DNA from: Mycobacterium sp. OAS707
GTDB taxonomy: Bacteria; Actinomycetota; Actinomycetes; Mycobacteriales; Mycobacteriaceae
Assembly (NCBI RefSeq): GCF_014873705.1
Contig: NZ_JADBDS010000002.1
Coordinates: forward strand, 372,001 to 436,000
Direction of reading: 5' to 3'
DNA length: 64,000 nt
The translations under genes and the position numbers were made by a program. Under the pieces are notes generated by a model, which ran no database searches, was not told the origin of the DNA, and worked only from the letters and a program-made list of their open reading frames with translations. Positions 33,059 to 41,862 of this stretch are shown piece after piece (positions within the stretch are counted from its first letter, which is position 1; every line of letters begins with the position of its first letter).

Positions 33059-34515
33059 CAGCTTGTCGCCAACTTCACGACCTGACCGAAGCCGCTGTTG
33101 TCGACGACGTACACGTTGCCGGCGCCATCAACTGCCACATCTTCGGGTCCGTAGAGGACGGTGGACGGCACCGCGCTCTGGTCGTTCGATCCGGCCGCGA
33201 CCTTCACCACTTGACTGTTCTTGCCGTCGATCACGTAGACGTCGCCTGCGGTGTCCACCGCGATACCGTCGGGGTATTCGAGGCCGGTCAACGGCAGGAC
33301 AGTCTGAACGGTCGATCCAGCCGCCAACTTCACCACCCGATTGTTCGGGCCGTCGTTGACATAGACGCTGCCTGTGCTGTCCACCGCCACGGCGTTGGCC
33401 GACGTGGTACCGGTGAAGGGCACAGTCTGGTCGTTCGACCCAGCCGCCAACTTCACCACCTGGGTATCGCCGCCCCTGCTGTTGTTGGCGACGTACACGT
33501 TGCCGGCGGTATCGACCGCCACATCCTGAACGTGACTGAGGCCGGTGAACGGCAGCACCGTCTGCTCGTTCGATCCGACCGCCAACTTCACGACACGGCT
33601 GTCGGGGACGTTGAACTCGGTAGCGGCGGTGACATAGTCGGTGATGTAGACGTTCCCACCGGAGTCCACCGCAACAGCACCTGGGCTGTGCAGGCCGGTG
33701 AACGGCAGCACCGTCTGCTCGTTCGACCCGGCCGCCAGCTTCAGCACCCGGTCATTCCCGGTGTCGGTGAGATACACGTTGCCGGCCGCGTCCACTGCCA
33801 CGCTGGTCGGATAGGTGAGGCCGGTGAACGGCAACACAGTTTGTCGGGCCGCAGGCGCATTCGAAGGAGTCGTTGCCTGCTTCGATACGGTAAAGGGCAG
33901 GTCCGCCTTGCCGATCTGAACAAGGTCATCGGGCACTACTGCGGTCGCCTGCACAGCGCCCTTGCCGTCGGTCATCGAAACGTCGAGCGCAACGCGGTAT
34001 TTCAGCTTCACTTGCTTGCCCTTGGCCAGCGGCTGCATGTCGGTGAAGCCGCCGAGGTAGTCCGCGCCGGTGGTGATGACCGGATGCTCCAACGGGATCC
34101 AGCGCCCGGTGGCCGGGTCGTAGCGGTCGGCCGTGCCCTTGGGGAGCCCGCTTGGGTAGATCGCGCAGCTGCACTGCGTCAGCACGAAAACGACGCCGAC
34201 CTTCGGGTAGTCCACCGGCGAGTTGTTGCACAACGTCACCTCGACCTCGGCCGGTTGGTCGCCGGGCTTGATGGTGCCCGACGGAATGCCGCTCAGCGAT
34301 ACAGGGATTCGGGCGTCCGGCGACACCGGGCGGTATTTCTCGGCGGTCGGCACCGGCTGCGTCTTCTGGTTGACCGTGCACTCACCGCCTCGCGCGGCTG
34401 AAGATGTGGTCGGGATGCTCGATGCTGCCTGTTCGTGACTCGTCGAGCATCCCGCGAGGGCAACGATCGCTGCGAGAGCAACGCTTAGCGCGAGCCGCGA
34501 ACGGCCACTACTCAT
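33058..34515 (-). CDS. NHL beta-propeller lipoprotein 1 with N-terminal Ig-like domain
   Basis: A 485-residue lipoprotein: lipobox 'AAIVALAGCSTS', an N-terminal domain (about 45-200) with beta-sandwich features and a four-Cys content ('VEVTLCNNSPVDYPKVGVVFVLTQCSCAIYP'), then six NHL repeats of the form 'VLPFTGL..P..VAVD.AGNVYV.D...RVVKLAAGSN.QT' (about 215-485). The repeats are strikingly regular. ATG 34515 begins MSSGRSRLALSVALA. First gene of a four-gene minus operon. The surface lipoprotein fold suggests ligand or partner binding outside the membrane. Confidence 0.88.
   Translation of the reverse strand: MSSGRSRLALSVALAAIVALAGCSTSHEQAASSIPTTSSAARGGECTVNQKTQPVPTAEKYRPVSPDARIPVSLSGIPSGTIKPGDQPAEVEVTLCNNSPVDYPKVGVVFVLTQCSCAIYPSGLPKGTADRYDPATGRWIPLEHPVITTGADYLGGFTDMQPLAKGKQVKLKYRVALDVSMTDGKGAVQATAVVPDDLVQIGKADLPFTVSKQATTPSNAPAARQTVLPFTGLTYPTSVAVDAAGNVYLTDTGNDRVLKLAAGSNEQTVLPFTGLHSPGAVAVDSGGNVYITDYVTAATEFNVPDSRVVKLAVGSNEQTVLPFTGLSHVQDVAVDTAGNVYVANNSRGGDTQVVKLAAGSNDQTVPFTGTTSANAVAVDSTGSVYVNDGPNNRVVKLAAGSTVQTVLPLTGLEYPDGIAVDTAGDVYVIDGKNSQVVKVAAGSNDQSAVPSTVLYGPEDVAVDGAGNVYVVDNSGFGQVVKLATS
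33080..33840 (-). repeat. DNA-level tandem repeats encoding six NHL blades
   Basis: About 120-130-bp units, each encoding an 'AGSNxQTVLPFTGL' plus 'VAVDxAGNVYV' blade, follow in tandem within the lipoprotein gene. The nucleotide identity is visible by eye (e.g. recurring 'ggccggtgaacggcagcac' and 'tccaccgc' blocks), so recent duplication or homogenisation is likely. Short-read assembly may compress or expand them. Confidence 0.7.
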
Positions 34516-34801
34516 GGCCGCCTCGTTCACCGAGCAAGCCCGTGCCGGCGTTGACACCGACACTGCCGGCTGCGCAATGGCATCGAACATGCTGAGACGT
34601 CGACAATCGCCGCGCCCACAGCAGCGGTCACTCTGTTGTTCATGTACTTACTGTGCCCGACCGAGCCCGCCGCGGCCTATGGGGCGTTTGCCGCATATTT
34701 GCCTTGAGGTGCGGCCCGGTATTAGTCGCCCGAGCAAAACGATCCGAAGACGGCAGATAGCCAACCGTGTTCCTGGCGACGGCGGCCGGGCTGAGGTGTA
34801 A

Positions 34802-35284
34802 TCAGCTGGGCCGAGCGGCCTGAATATCGGCGGCGGTCACGGAATGGCCTTTTCCGCAACGTATCTCGACGTCGATCGGCGCGCCGCACTCCTTGTGCGA
34901 CAGCCTCACCCTGCCGCCGTCGGCACGCACCCACCTGTCACCCCAGCGCATCAAGGCGAGCAACGCCGGAAGGAAATCCTCGCCCTTGTCAGTGAGGTGG
35001 TAATCCTCTCTGCGGCGTTGACCGGGTTCGTGGTACGCCCGCTTCTCTAGAAGGCCCTCGTCCACGAGTTCCCGCAACCGCATGGCGGTGATCTTCTCGC
35101 TGAGCTTCGCCCGGCGCGAGAACTCCTCGAACCGGTGTGCCCCGTAGAACGCCTCCCGCAGTAACAACAGGCTGGCTCTGCGGCCGACGACATCGAGTGC
35201 CGCCGCCATGGAGCAGTCGTCCGCCTGCCAGGAGTCGCGGTCGCTGAGTCCGCCGGTGAGCGTCAAAGAGGTCATGTCGTCCAT
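34802..35284 (-). CDS. HxlR-family regulator (1)
   Basis: A 160-residue winged-helix protein: 'ADDCSMAAALDVVGRRASLLLLREAFYGAHRFEEFSRRAKLSEKITAMRLRELVDEGLLEKRAY', with the family's conserved N-terminal Cys at position 24, the sensing residue in several redox/aldehyde-responsive HxlR proteins. A C-terminal extension with two further Cys (KECGAPIDVEIRCGKG) could bind metal. It diverges from carboxylic acid reductase with an 83-bp palindromic intergenic region and is its likely local regulator. Confidence 0.86.
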   Translation of the reverse strand: MDDMTSLTLTGGLSDRDSWQADDCSMAAALDVVGRRASLLLLREAFYGAHRFEEFSRRAKLSEKITAMRLRELVDEGLLEKRAYHEPGQRRREDYHLTDKGEDFLPALLALMRWGDRWVRADGGRVRLSHKECGAPIDVEIRCGKGHSVTAADIQAARPS

Positions 35285-35319
35285 GCTGACATGCTGGCTT
35301 GCCTTAAGTAAAGTCAGCG

Positions 35320-35353
35320 GTCTAGTATCTGACTAGACAAAAGTATAGTCAGA
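35320..35353. promoter_or_regulatory. Overlapping palindromes between HxlR and the CAR gene
   Basis: Two perfect, overlapping inverted repeats fill the divergent promoter region. GTCTAG/CTAGAC spans 35320-35338 (7-nt spacer), and TCTGACTA/TAGTCAGA spans 35328-35353 (10-nt spacer). They end 14 bp before the GTG of the CAR gene. Such dyads are the expected HxlR operator and could regulate both genes. Confidence 0.6.
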
Positions 35354-35367
35354 TGTGAGGAAATCGC

Positions 35368-38300
35368 GTGACCATTGAATTGCCGACGGACATCAACGGC
35401 GTTGATGCGCGTGACACCGAAGGGGAGGGCGGCGCCGCGGAGCGGGCCGCGTACCTGTTCGAGAACGACGCACAATTTCGTGCAGCCAGTCCACTTCGCG
35501 ATGTGCTCGACGCGGCGCGGGAACCCGGTCTGCGACTGTCGCAGGTATTACAAACACTGGCCGAGGGCTATTCGGACCGTCCAGCGCTGGGCAGCCGGGT
35601 GGTCGAGACAATTCGGGACGACGCAACCGGCCGTACTGCCACGCGTCTTCTGCCGGCATTCGACACCATGTCCTATGGCGAGCTCTGGTCCAGAGTGCGG
35701 GCCGTCGCGAGCGCATGGCACCACGATTCGCAGGCTCCGATCGAGGCCGGTGATTTCGTCGCGACGATAGGCTTCTCCAGTGCCGACTACTTGACCATCG
35801 ATCTGGTGTGCGGCTACCTCGGTCTGGTCGCAGTTCCGTTGCAACACAACACGTCCGCCTCGCGGTTGGTGCCCATCCTCGAAGAGACCACTCCGCGCGT
35901 TTTGGCAGTCAGCGCCGCCTATCTCGATTTGGCGGTGGAAGCAGTGCTGGGTGGCAAGTGGCTGTCACGGCTGGTCGTATTCGATTACCGGCCCGTCGAT
36001 GACAATCACCGCGATCGCCTGAGGCAGGCTCGCGAAACTCTCGCTGGCGCAGGCATGGACGTCATCATCGAAACACTGCCCGACATCATCGCGCGCGGCG
36101 CTCAAGGCCCTGAAGCTCCGCTATACACCGGCGGACCCGACGACCGGCTCGCGATGATCCTGTACACCTCCGGCAGCACGGGCGCGCCCAAGGGAGCGAT
36201 GTGGACCGAGCGGATGGTCGCAACACTCTGGACGATTCCCCTGAAATCCACCGAGTCGGTGGTCATCAATCTCAACTTCATGCCGCTGAACCACATGGGT
36301 GGGCGACTACCGCTGTCCGCGTCTTTCCAGACGGGCGGCACCAGCTACTTCGTCGCCGAAAGCGACCTGTCGACACTGTTCGAAGACTGGGCGCTGGTGC
36401 GTCCCACCGACCTCGGTCTCGTTCCTCGTGTTGTGGACATGCTCTACCAGCGTTATCAGCAGATCGTGGACGGGCTATCGGCTGATGGCTTCGATCGCGA
36501 CACCGCCGACCAGGCGGCCAAGACCGAGATCCGCGAAACACTGCTCGGCGGAAGGGTTCTCGGCGGCTTTGTCAGCACCGCGCCGCTGGCCGCCGAGATG
36601 CGTGCGTTTCTGGAATCGTGCCTGCGGGCCGACATTGTCGATGCCTACGGTCTCACTGAGGTCGGCGCGGTGACCACCGATGGTCACGTCGTGCGGCCCC
36701 TTGTGCTGGACTACAAGTTGATCGATGTCCCCGAGCTGGGGTACTTCAGCACCGACCAACCCCATCCCCGCGGGGAACTTCTGGTCAAGAGCGCGGCTGC
36801 GATGCCCGGTTACTACAAACGCCCGGAGATCACTGCCGAGGTGTTCGACGCTGACGGCTATTACCGCACCGGCGATATCGTGGCCGAACTCGCACCCGAT
36901 CGCCTGGCATATGTCGACCGCCGCAATAACGTCATCAAGCTCTCCCAAGGCGAATTCGTCGCGGTGGCCAACCTCGAAGCGGAGTTCGCGCGCACCCCGT
37001 TGATCCGGCAGATCTACGTCTACGGCAACAGTGAGCGCCCCTCACTGCTGGCGGTCGTCGTGCCCACCGAGGATGTGTTGGCAGCCCACAACGGCGCGGA
37101 CGACGAGCTCAGGGCCGCAGTGCGCGCGGCGTTGTCGCAGACGGCGCGCGACGCCGACCTGCAACCCTATGAACTCCCGATCGACTTCCTGATCGAAACG
37201 AAACCGTTCAGCGCCGCGAACGGGCTGCTGTCGGGGGTGGGAAAGCTATTGCGCCCCAAGCTCAAAGAACGCTACGGAGCCGAGTTGGAAGCGCTCTACG
37301 ACCGCGTCGATGCCGCGCGTGCCGATGAAGTGCGTGCTCTTAGAGACGCCGCGCAACACCAGCCGGTGGTCGATACCGTCATCCAGGCTGCGGCGGCCCT
37401 GCTCAGCGTTCCCACGACCGCGGTCACCCGCGATGACCACTTCATCGACCTCGGTGGTGATTCCCTTTCGGCGCTGACCTTTTCGAACCTGCTGCAGGAA
37501 CTGTTCGGCATCGAAATGCCGGTGGGAACACTTGCCGGACCGACCACCAAGATCGGTGACATTGCGGCTTACCTTGAGCAGCAGGCGGGGGATGGGCCCG
37601 CCAGCCCGACCGCGGCAAGCGTGCATGACTCCGAGGCGGAAATCCGGGCAACTGATCTGAAACTGGACAAGTTCCTGCCCGAGCATCTCCTCGCCGAGGC
37701 GCGGGCGCTCCCACTACCTGACGATGCCGAACCCCAGACTGTGTTGTTGACCGGTGCCAACGGGTATCTGGGACGATTCCTGGCCTTGGAGTGGCTTCAG
37801 CGTCTTTCCGAGACCGGCGGAACGTTGATCTGCCTGCTTCGCGGTGCCGACGACGCATCCGCGCGGGCGCGCCTGGAGCAGATTTTCGACGATGGTGATG
37901 CTGAACTGAGTGCGCGCTTCCGCGCCTTGGCAGCTGAGCATCTCGAGGTCATCGCGGGCGATATCAGCTGGCCACAGCTCGGGTTGGGTACGCAAACATG
38001 GGAGGCTCTGGCCCAGCGTGTGGATCTCATCGTGCATCCCGCCGCTCTGGTGAATCACGTGCTGCCATATCGACAGTTGTTCGGCCCCAACGTTGTCGGA
38101 ACCGCCGAGGTCATCGCGCTCGCGCTCAGCTCGCGCTTGAAACCGATCAACTACCTGTCCACAGTCTCGGTCGCGATGACCGTCGAGCCCGGACGCTTCG
38201 AGGAGGACGGTGACATTCGTGCCGTCAGCCCGATACGTTCAATCGACGACTCGTACGCCAACGGGTACGGCAACAGCAAGTGGGCAGGGGAGGTGCTGTT

Positions 38301-38931
38301 GCGGGAGGCTCACGACCTGTGCGGCCTTCCGGTCTCGGTGTTCCGGTCCGGGATGATCCTGGCTGACCGCCGGTACGACGGCCAACTCAACGTCTCCGAT
38401 ATGTTCACCCGGCTGATCTACAGTCTTGTCGTTACCGGGTTGGCCCCCGAATCCTTCTATCAGAGAACCGATTCAGGAGAGCGGCCCCGCTCGCACTATG
38501 ACGGATTGCCTGTCGATTTCGTCGCCGAGTCGATCACGACGCTGGGTGCCGGTGCACGTCGCGGATTCCGTTCCTACGACGTGATGAACCCCCACGACGA
38601 CGGCATCTCTCTGGATGTGTTCGTGGACTGGTTGATCGAGTCAGGGCATTCGATCAATCGGGTCGATGACTACGGAGATTGGCTCAACCGGTTCGGCACC
38701 GCGCTGCGATCGCTTCCCGACGCGCAGCGCCAGCACTCGGTGCTCCCGTTGCTGACAGCGTACAGCCGACCGGAGCACCCGTTGCTCGGCTCGCTGGCCC
38801 CAGCCGAGTCGTTCCGGAAAGCTGTGCAACAGAACAAGATCGGCGCAGAGCACGACATTCCGCACCTGTCCCGGCAACTGATCGCGAAGTACGTATCAGG
38901 CCTGCGCGGCCAGGGCCTGCTCCCGAACTGA
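35368..38931 (+). CDS. car: Carboxylic acid reductase (adenylation-PCP-reductase)
   Basis: Reduces a carboxylic acid to the aldehyde at the cost of ATP and NADPH. The 1187 residues carry an adenylation domain with TSGSTGAPKGAMWTE, a peptidyl carrier domain with the phosphopantetheine Ser699 (DLGGDSLSAL), and a thioester-reductase domain opening 'VLLTGANGYLGRFLALEWLQRL' (near residue 793) with 'YANGYGNSKW' as the Tyr/Lys site. Length and order match mycobacterial/nocardial CARs (about 1170 aa). Activity needs a phosphopantetheinyl transferase encoded elsewhere. GTG start at 35368. Followed 36 bp later by an SDR gene. Confidence 0.96.
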   Translation: MTIELPTDINGVDARDTEGEGGAAERAAYLFENDAQFRAASPLRDVLDAAREPGLRLSQVLQTLAEGYSDRPALGSRVVETIRDDATGRTATRLLPAFDTMSYGELWSRVRAVASAWHHDSQAPIEAGDFVATIGFSSADYLTIDLVCGYLGLVAVPLQHNTSASRLVPILEETTPRVLAVSAAYLDLAVEAVLGGKWLSRLVVFDYRPVDDNHRDRLRQARETLAGAGMDVIIETLPDIIARGAQGPEAPLYTGGPDDRLAMILYTSGSTGAPKGAMWTERMVATLWTIPLKSTESVVINLNFMPLNHMGGRLPLSASFQTGGTSYFVAESDLSTLFEDWALVRPTDLGLVPRVVDMLYQRYQQIVDGLSADGFDRDTADQAAKTEIRETLLGGRVLGGFVSTAPLAAEMRAFLESCLRADIVDAYGLTEVGAVTTDGHVVRPLVLDYKLIDVPELGYFSTDQPHPRGELLVKSAAAMPGYYKRPEITAEVFDADGYYRTGDIVAELAPDRLAYVDRRNNVIKLSQGEFVAVANLEAEFARTPLIRQIYVYGNSERPSLLAVVVPTEDVLAAHNGADDELRAAVRAALSQTARDADLQPYELPIDFLIETKPFSAANGLLSGVGKLLRPKLKERYGAELEALYDRVDAARADEVRALRDAAQHQPVVDTVIQAAAALLSVPTTAVTRDDHFIDLGGDSLSALTFSNLLQELFGIEMPVGTLAGPTTKIGDIAAYLEQQAGDGPASPTAASVHDSEAEIRATDLKLDKFLPEHLLAEARALPLPDDAEPQTVLLTGANGYLGRFLALEWLQRLSETGGTLICLLRGADDASARARLEQIFDDGDAELSARFRALAAEHLEVIAGDISWPQLGLGTQTWEALAQRVDLIVHPAALVNHVLPYRQLFGPNVVGTAEVIALALSSRLKPINYLSTVSVAMTVEPGRFEEDGDIRAVSPIRSIDDSYANGYGNSKWAGEVLLREAHDLCGLPVSVFRSGMILADRRYDGQLNVSDMFTRLIYSLVVTGLAPESFYQRTDSGERPRSHYDGLPVDFVAESITTLGAGARRGFRSYDVMNPHDDGISLDVFVDWLIESGHSINRVDDYGDWLNRFGTALRSLPDAQRQHSVLPLLTAYSRPEHPLLGSLAPAESFRKAVQQNKIGAEHDIPHLSRQLIAKYVSGLRGQGLLPN

Positions 38932-38967
38932 CTCGCACCACAACTACGACGTTAGGAAACAATTCGA

Positions 38968-39789
38968 ATGGCAACTTCACGACCCGTCGCACTCGTCACC
39001 GGTGCCAACTCAGGTCTCGGCAAGTTCGCGGCCCGCGCGTTGATGGACGCGGGGTTCCAGGTGGTTGGGACAAGCCGTAAGACCTCGGGACTGGACCACA
39101 GCCAGGGGGTGACATTCATCGATCTCGACGTCACTCGTGACGAATCCGTCGCTGCAGCGGTCGAGGCGGTGATCGCACAGTTCGGGCGGATCGACGTGCT
39201 GGTCAACAACGCCGGCATGGGTCTGGCCGGAGCCAGTGAGGAGAACTCGATCGTCCAGACCCAAAAACTCTTCGACATCAACGTGTTTGGGGTCATCCGG
39301 ATGACGAATGCCGTCCTGCCGCACATGCGCAGACAGGGCAGCGGACGCATCATCAACATCTCGTCGATCTTCGGATTGATGCCGGGGCCGTATATGGCCG
39401 CGTACAGTGCGACCAAGTACGCCGTCGAGGGCTACTCGGAGTCCGTCGATCACGAGGTGCGAGAGCACAACATCCGCGTGCTGCTGGTCGAGCCGCACGG
39501 CACCAGAACCGGTTTCGACGACAACACGACGGCACCGGATAATCCGCTGCCGGCCTATGAGCGCCAACGGGAAAGCTCCAAGCGGGCGGTTGCCGATCAG
39601 GTCAACAACGGCGATGACCCCCGCATCGTCGCCAAGGTGATCGTGGCCGCGGCAACGGATTCCACTCCCAAACTGCGTTATCCCGCGGGCAAGGCGCGCC
39701 AGCTCAGCGCGATGCGCCGCTTTGCTCCCCGCCGAATCTTCGACAAACAGTTGCGCAAGGCCCTCGGCGTTCGAGATGTGGCGGCCTAG
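38968..39789 (+). CDS. SDR oxidoreductase paired with CAR
   Basis: A 273-residue short-chain dehydrogenase: TGANSGLG at 11-18, 'NNAG' at 80-83, Ser132/Ser133, Tyr146 and Lys150 (YSATK). The C-terminal extension contains a Pro-rich loop 'TTAPDNPLPAYERQRESSK', as in many aldehyde/ketone-reducing SDRs. It may reduce the aldehyde made by CAR to an alcohol. Its stop overlaps that of the convergent second HxlR gene (CTAG, 39786-39789). Part of the car transcript by position (36-bp gap). Confidence 0.87.
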   Translation: MATSRPVALVTGANSGLGKFAARALMDAGFQVVGTSRKTSGLDHSQGVTFIDLDVTRDESVAAAVEAVIAQFGRIDVLVNNAGMGLAGASEENSIVQTQKLFDINVFGVIRMTNAVLPHMRRQGSGRIINISSIFGLMPGPYMAAYSATKYAVEGYSESVDHEVREHNIRVLLVEPHGTRTGFDDNTTAPDNPLPAYERQRESSKRAVADQVNNGDDPRIVAKVIVAAATDSTPKLRYPAGKARQLSAMRRFAPRRIFDKQLRKALGVRDVAA

Positions 39790-40244
39790 AGCGTGTTCTC
39801 AGGCTCCTCTGTCGCGGTGCGGTCGTATTCCATCCTTGCGACCGCAACGTCGCGCGCATGTAGAAATGCCCATTCGCTCAGCTGGCCAAGGAGACGCTGC
39901 AGTCCGCGGCCGAGGTCTGTCAGCTCGTAATCCACCCGCGGCGGCACCACCGGATGCACGGTGCGGCTGATCAGTCCGTCGCGTTCCAGAGCGCGCAGTG
40001 TTCGGGTGAGCATTCGTTGGGAGACGAGACCGATGGACCGTTTGAGTTCCATGAAGCGCATGGGGCCGTCACCGAGCAGCGTGATGACCAACATCGACCA
40101 TTTGTCGCCGATTCGGTCCAGCACATCCCGCACCGGGCAGGCCCCGAACTCCGTAACGGGCATCACTGACAGCCACTCGCTCAGGGGCCTTACCTGCGCG
40201 GTTACCGCGGTGTGACCGACGGACGCCGAAGTGCCTTCTTGCAT
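39786..40244 (-). CDS. HxlR-family regulator (2), QorR-like
   Basis: A 152-residue winged-helix protein, 'EFGACPVRDVLDRIGDKWSMLVITLLGDGPMRFMELKRSIGLVSQRMLTRTLRALERDGLISRTVHPVVPPRVDYELTDLG', with the single conserved Cys36 (CPV) used for thiol-based redox sensing in QorR-type proteins of related actinobacteria. It is divergent from an NmrA-like quinone-reductase gene with a 68-bp intergenic region, the classic qorR-qor2 arrangement. ATG at 40244. Confidence 0.88.
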   Translation of the reverse strand: MQEGTSASVGHTAVTAQVRPLSEWLSVMPVTEFGACPVRDVLDRIGDKWSMLVITLLGDGPMRFMELKRSIGLVSQRMLTRTLRALERDGLISRTVHPVVPPRVDYELTDLGRGLQRLLGQLSEWAFLHARDVAVARMEYDRTATEEPENTL

Positions 40245-40312
40245 GAGCTCTCCCAGTTCCTCACGATGAGGTCAGTATCCAACAGTAACCGATTGGGCTA
40301 AAGGAGCAAACC

Positions 40313-41203
40313 TTGACTGTCATTGGAATTACCGGCGCCTCAGGGACATTGGGCCGCCGCACAGCACAGTACGTCCTCGACGCACATCCGCCCCAGGATG
40401 TCGTGCTCTTCAGCCGCACACCGGCATCGCTGGCCGAGTACACGGCTGCCGGCGCGGAGGCGCGACAGGCGGACTTCAACCGACCAGACTCGCTGGTCGA
40501 ATCGTTCAGCGGAGTCGATGTACTGCTGCTAATTTCCACCGATGCGGTGGGGCAGCGCCGTTCGCAACACGAAGCAGCTATAGCCGCGGCCGCCGCCGGC
40601 GGCGTCACACGCATCGCTTACACGTCACTTGCCAACGCGGACAAGGAGTTTCCTGCCAAGTTACGACCGCTGTCCGATGATCACGCCGCCACGGAGGAGG
40701 CGTTGCGCGCCGCCGGCCCGTCATGGACGCTACTGCGCAACGCGTTATATCTCGACGGTAGTGCCGATTCGTGGGCGCACGCTGTGACCACCGGAACGCT
40801 GATCACCAACAACGGGTCGGGTCGGCAGGCACCGATCACCCGCGAAGACTGCGCTGCGGCCGCGGCCGCCGTCCTGCTGACCGACGGACACGACGAGGCC
40901 GTCTACGAAATTGCCGGCCAGTGTCTGCTCGACGACGTAGCGATCGCCGCAGCGCTGACCGCGGTCCACGGCCGACCTGTCGAACCCGTCGGTGTGACCG
41001 ACGACGACTACGAGAGCGGCCTCCTTGCGGCCGGGCTGCCCACCGAGATTGCGAGCATGCTGACCGGGTTCGGCCAAAGCATCCGCGCCGGTCTTCTCGA
41101 AACCCGGCTGGGCGACACCGAGAGACTGATCGGCCGCACTCCAACCAGCATCGAGCAGTTCCTCGCCGCACATCTGGAAAGCAACCCACAACGGCGGCAG
41201 TGA
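40313..41203 (+). CDS. NmrA-like NAD(P)H:quinone oxidoreductase
   Basis: A 296-residue atypical SDR of the NmrA/QOR2 kind: N-terminal 'VIGITGASGTLGRRTAQYVLDAHPPQDVVLFSRTP' (GxxGxxG at the start), then 'VDVLLLISTDAVGQRRSQHEAAIAAAAAGGVTRIAYTSLAN'. Such enzymes reduce quinones or sense NADPH. The TTG start at 40313 is preceded by AAAGGAG at the right distance. Divergent from the second HxlR gene, which probably represses it until quinone or aldehyde stress. Confidence 0.88.
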   Translation: MTVIGITGASGTLGRRTAQYVLDAHPPQDVVLFSRTPASLAEYTAAGAEARQADFNRPDSLVESFSGVDVLLLISTDAVGQRRSQHEAAIAAAAAGGVTRIAYTSLANADKEFPAKLRPLSDDHAATEEALRAAGPSWTLLRNALYLDGSADSWAHAVTTGTLITNNGSGRQAPITREDCAAAAAAVLLTDGHDEAVYEIAGQCLLDDVAIAAALTAVHGRPVEPVGVTDDDYESGLLAAGLPTEIASMLTGFGQSIRAGLLETRLGDTERLIGRTPTSIEQFLAAHLESNPQRRQ

Positions 41204-41268
41204 CCGCACGTTGAAAATCCGATTGCCGATAAGCGGAGATGGCGAATTGCGTCGTACTCCAACGTGCA

Positions 41269-41811
41269 CTATGGCGATTCAAGGACTGCAAGTGCTGCTA
41301 GGACCGATTTTTCGAGGACCTCGAGTTCGGCGTTGGAGACGGCGTGTCCCGTCGCGCGTTCCAGACGCCTCAACTCGAGCAACGGACCCAAGATGATTGC
41401 GGCGACCAGGTGGGCAGGCGCACCCTTCGCGAGTTGCTCGGAATCAAGCCAGCCGCGCAGTTCGGTGTTGAATCGTTCTGCAGCATCGCCCATCTCACCA
41501 AGTCGGCCAGTCGTTTCGATGAGAACGCCGAGCCCAGGATGGGCGCGACTCCATGCCCGGTCTGCCGCTGCTGCGGCCGCGTAGCCACGCTCGCGAAGCG
41601 CGGCAAGGAAGTCCGTGGACCAGGACCTCAACGCCTCGTCGGCGACAGCACCGCGCAGCTGATCCAGCGAGCCCAAGTGGTGGTAGATGCTGCCGACAGT
41701 CACACCGGACTGCTCGACGAGCGACCGTACAGTCAGCGCGTCAGGGCCGTCGCTGTCGATCATCAGCAACGCCGTCTGGAGCAGCCGCGTTGCCGTCGGA
41801 TGGGGAGGCAT
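41269..41811 (-). CDS. TetR-family regulator (1)
   Basis: A 180-residue regulator with an N-terminal HTH 'RLLQTALLMIDSDGPDALTVRSLVEQSGVTVGSIYHHLGSLDQLRGAVADEALRSW'. The C-terminal domain is divergent, so the ligand is unknown. ATG 41811 (MPPHPTATR) follows the divergent operator region; an in-frame ATG at 41829 is an alternative. Divergent from a hotdog-fold gene 51 bp away, which it probably controls. Confidence 0.86.
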   Translation of the reverse strand: MPPHPTATRLLQTALLMIDSDGPDALTVRSLVEQSGVTVGSIYHHLGSLDQLRGAVADEALRSWSTDFLAALRERGYAAAAAADRAWSRAHPGLGVLIETTGRLGEMGDAAERFNTELRGWLDSEQLAKGAPAHLVAAIILGPLLELRRLERATGHAVSNAELEVLEKSVLAALAVLESP

Positions 41812-41832
41812 CGTAGGGTAGCCTAACACTAA

Positions 41833-41849
41833 TTAGAACGCTGCTCTAA
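41833..41849. promoter_or_regulatory. TetR operator candidate
   Basis: Perfect inverted repeat TTAGA/TCTAA with a 7-nt spacer sits midway between the TetR and hotdog genes; including flanking bases the match extends to 8 bp arms with one mismatch. Placement and size fit a TetR-dimer site controlling both directions. Confidence 0.55.
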
Positions 41850-41862
41850 CAGAGGACTATCG

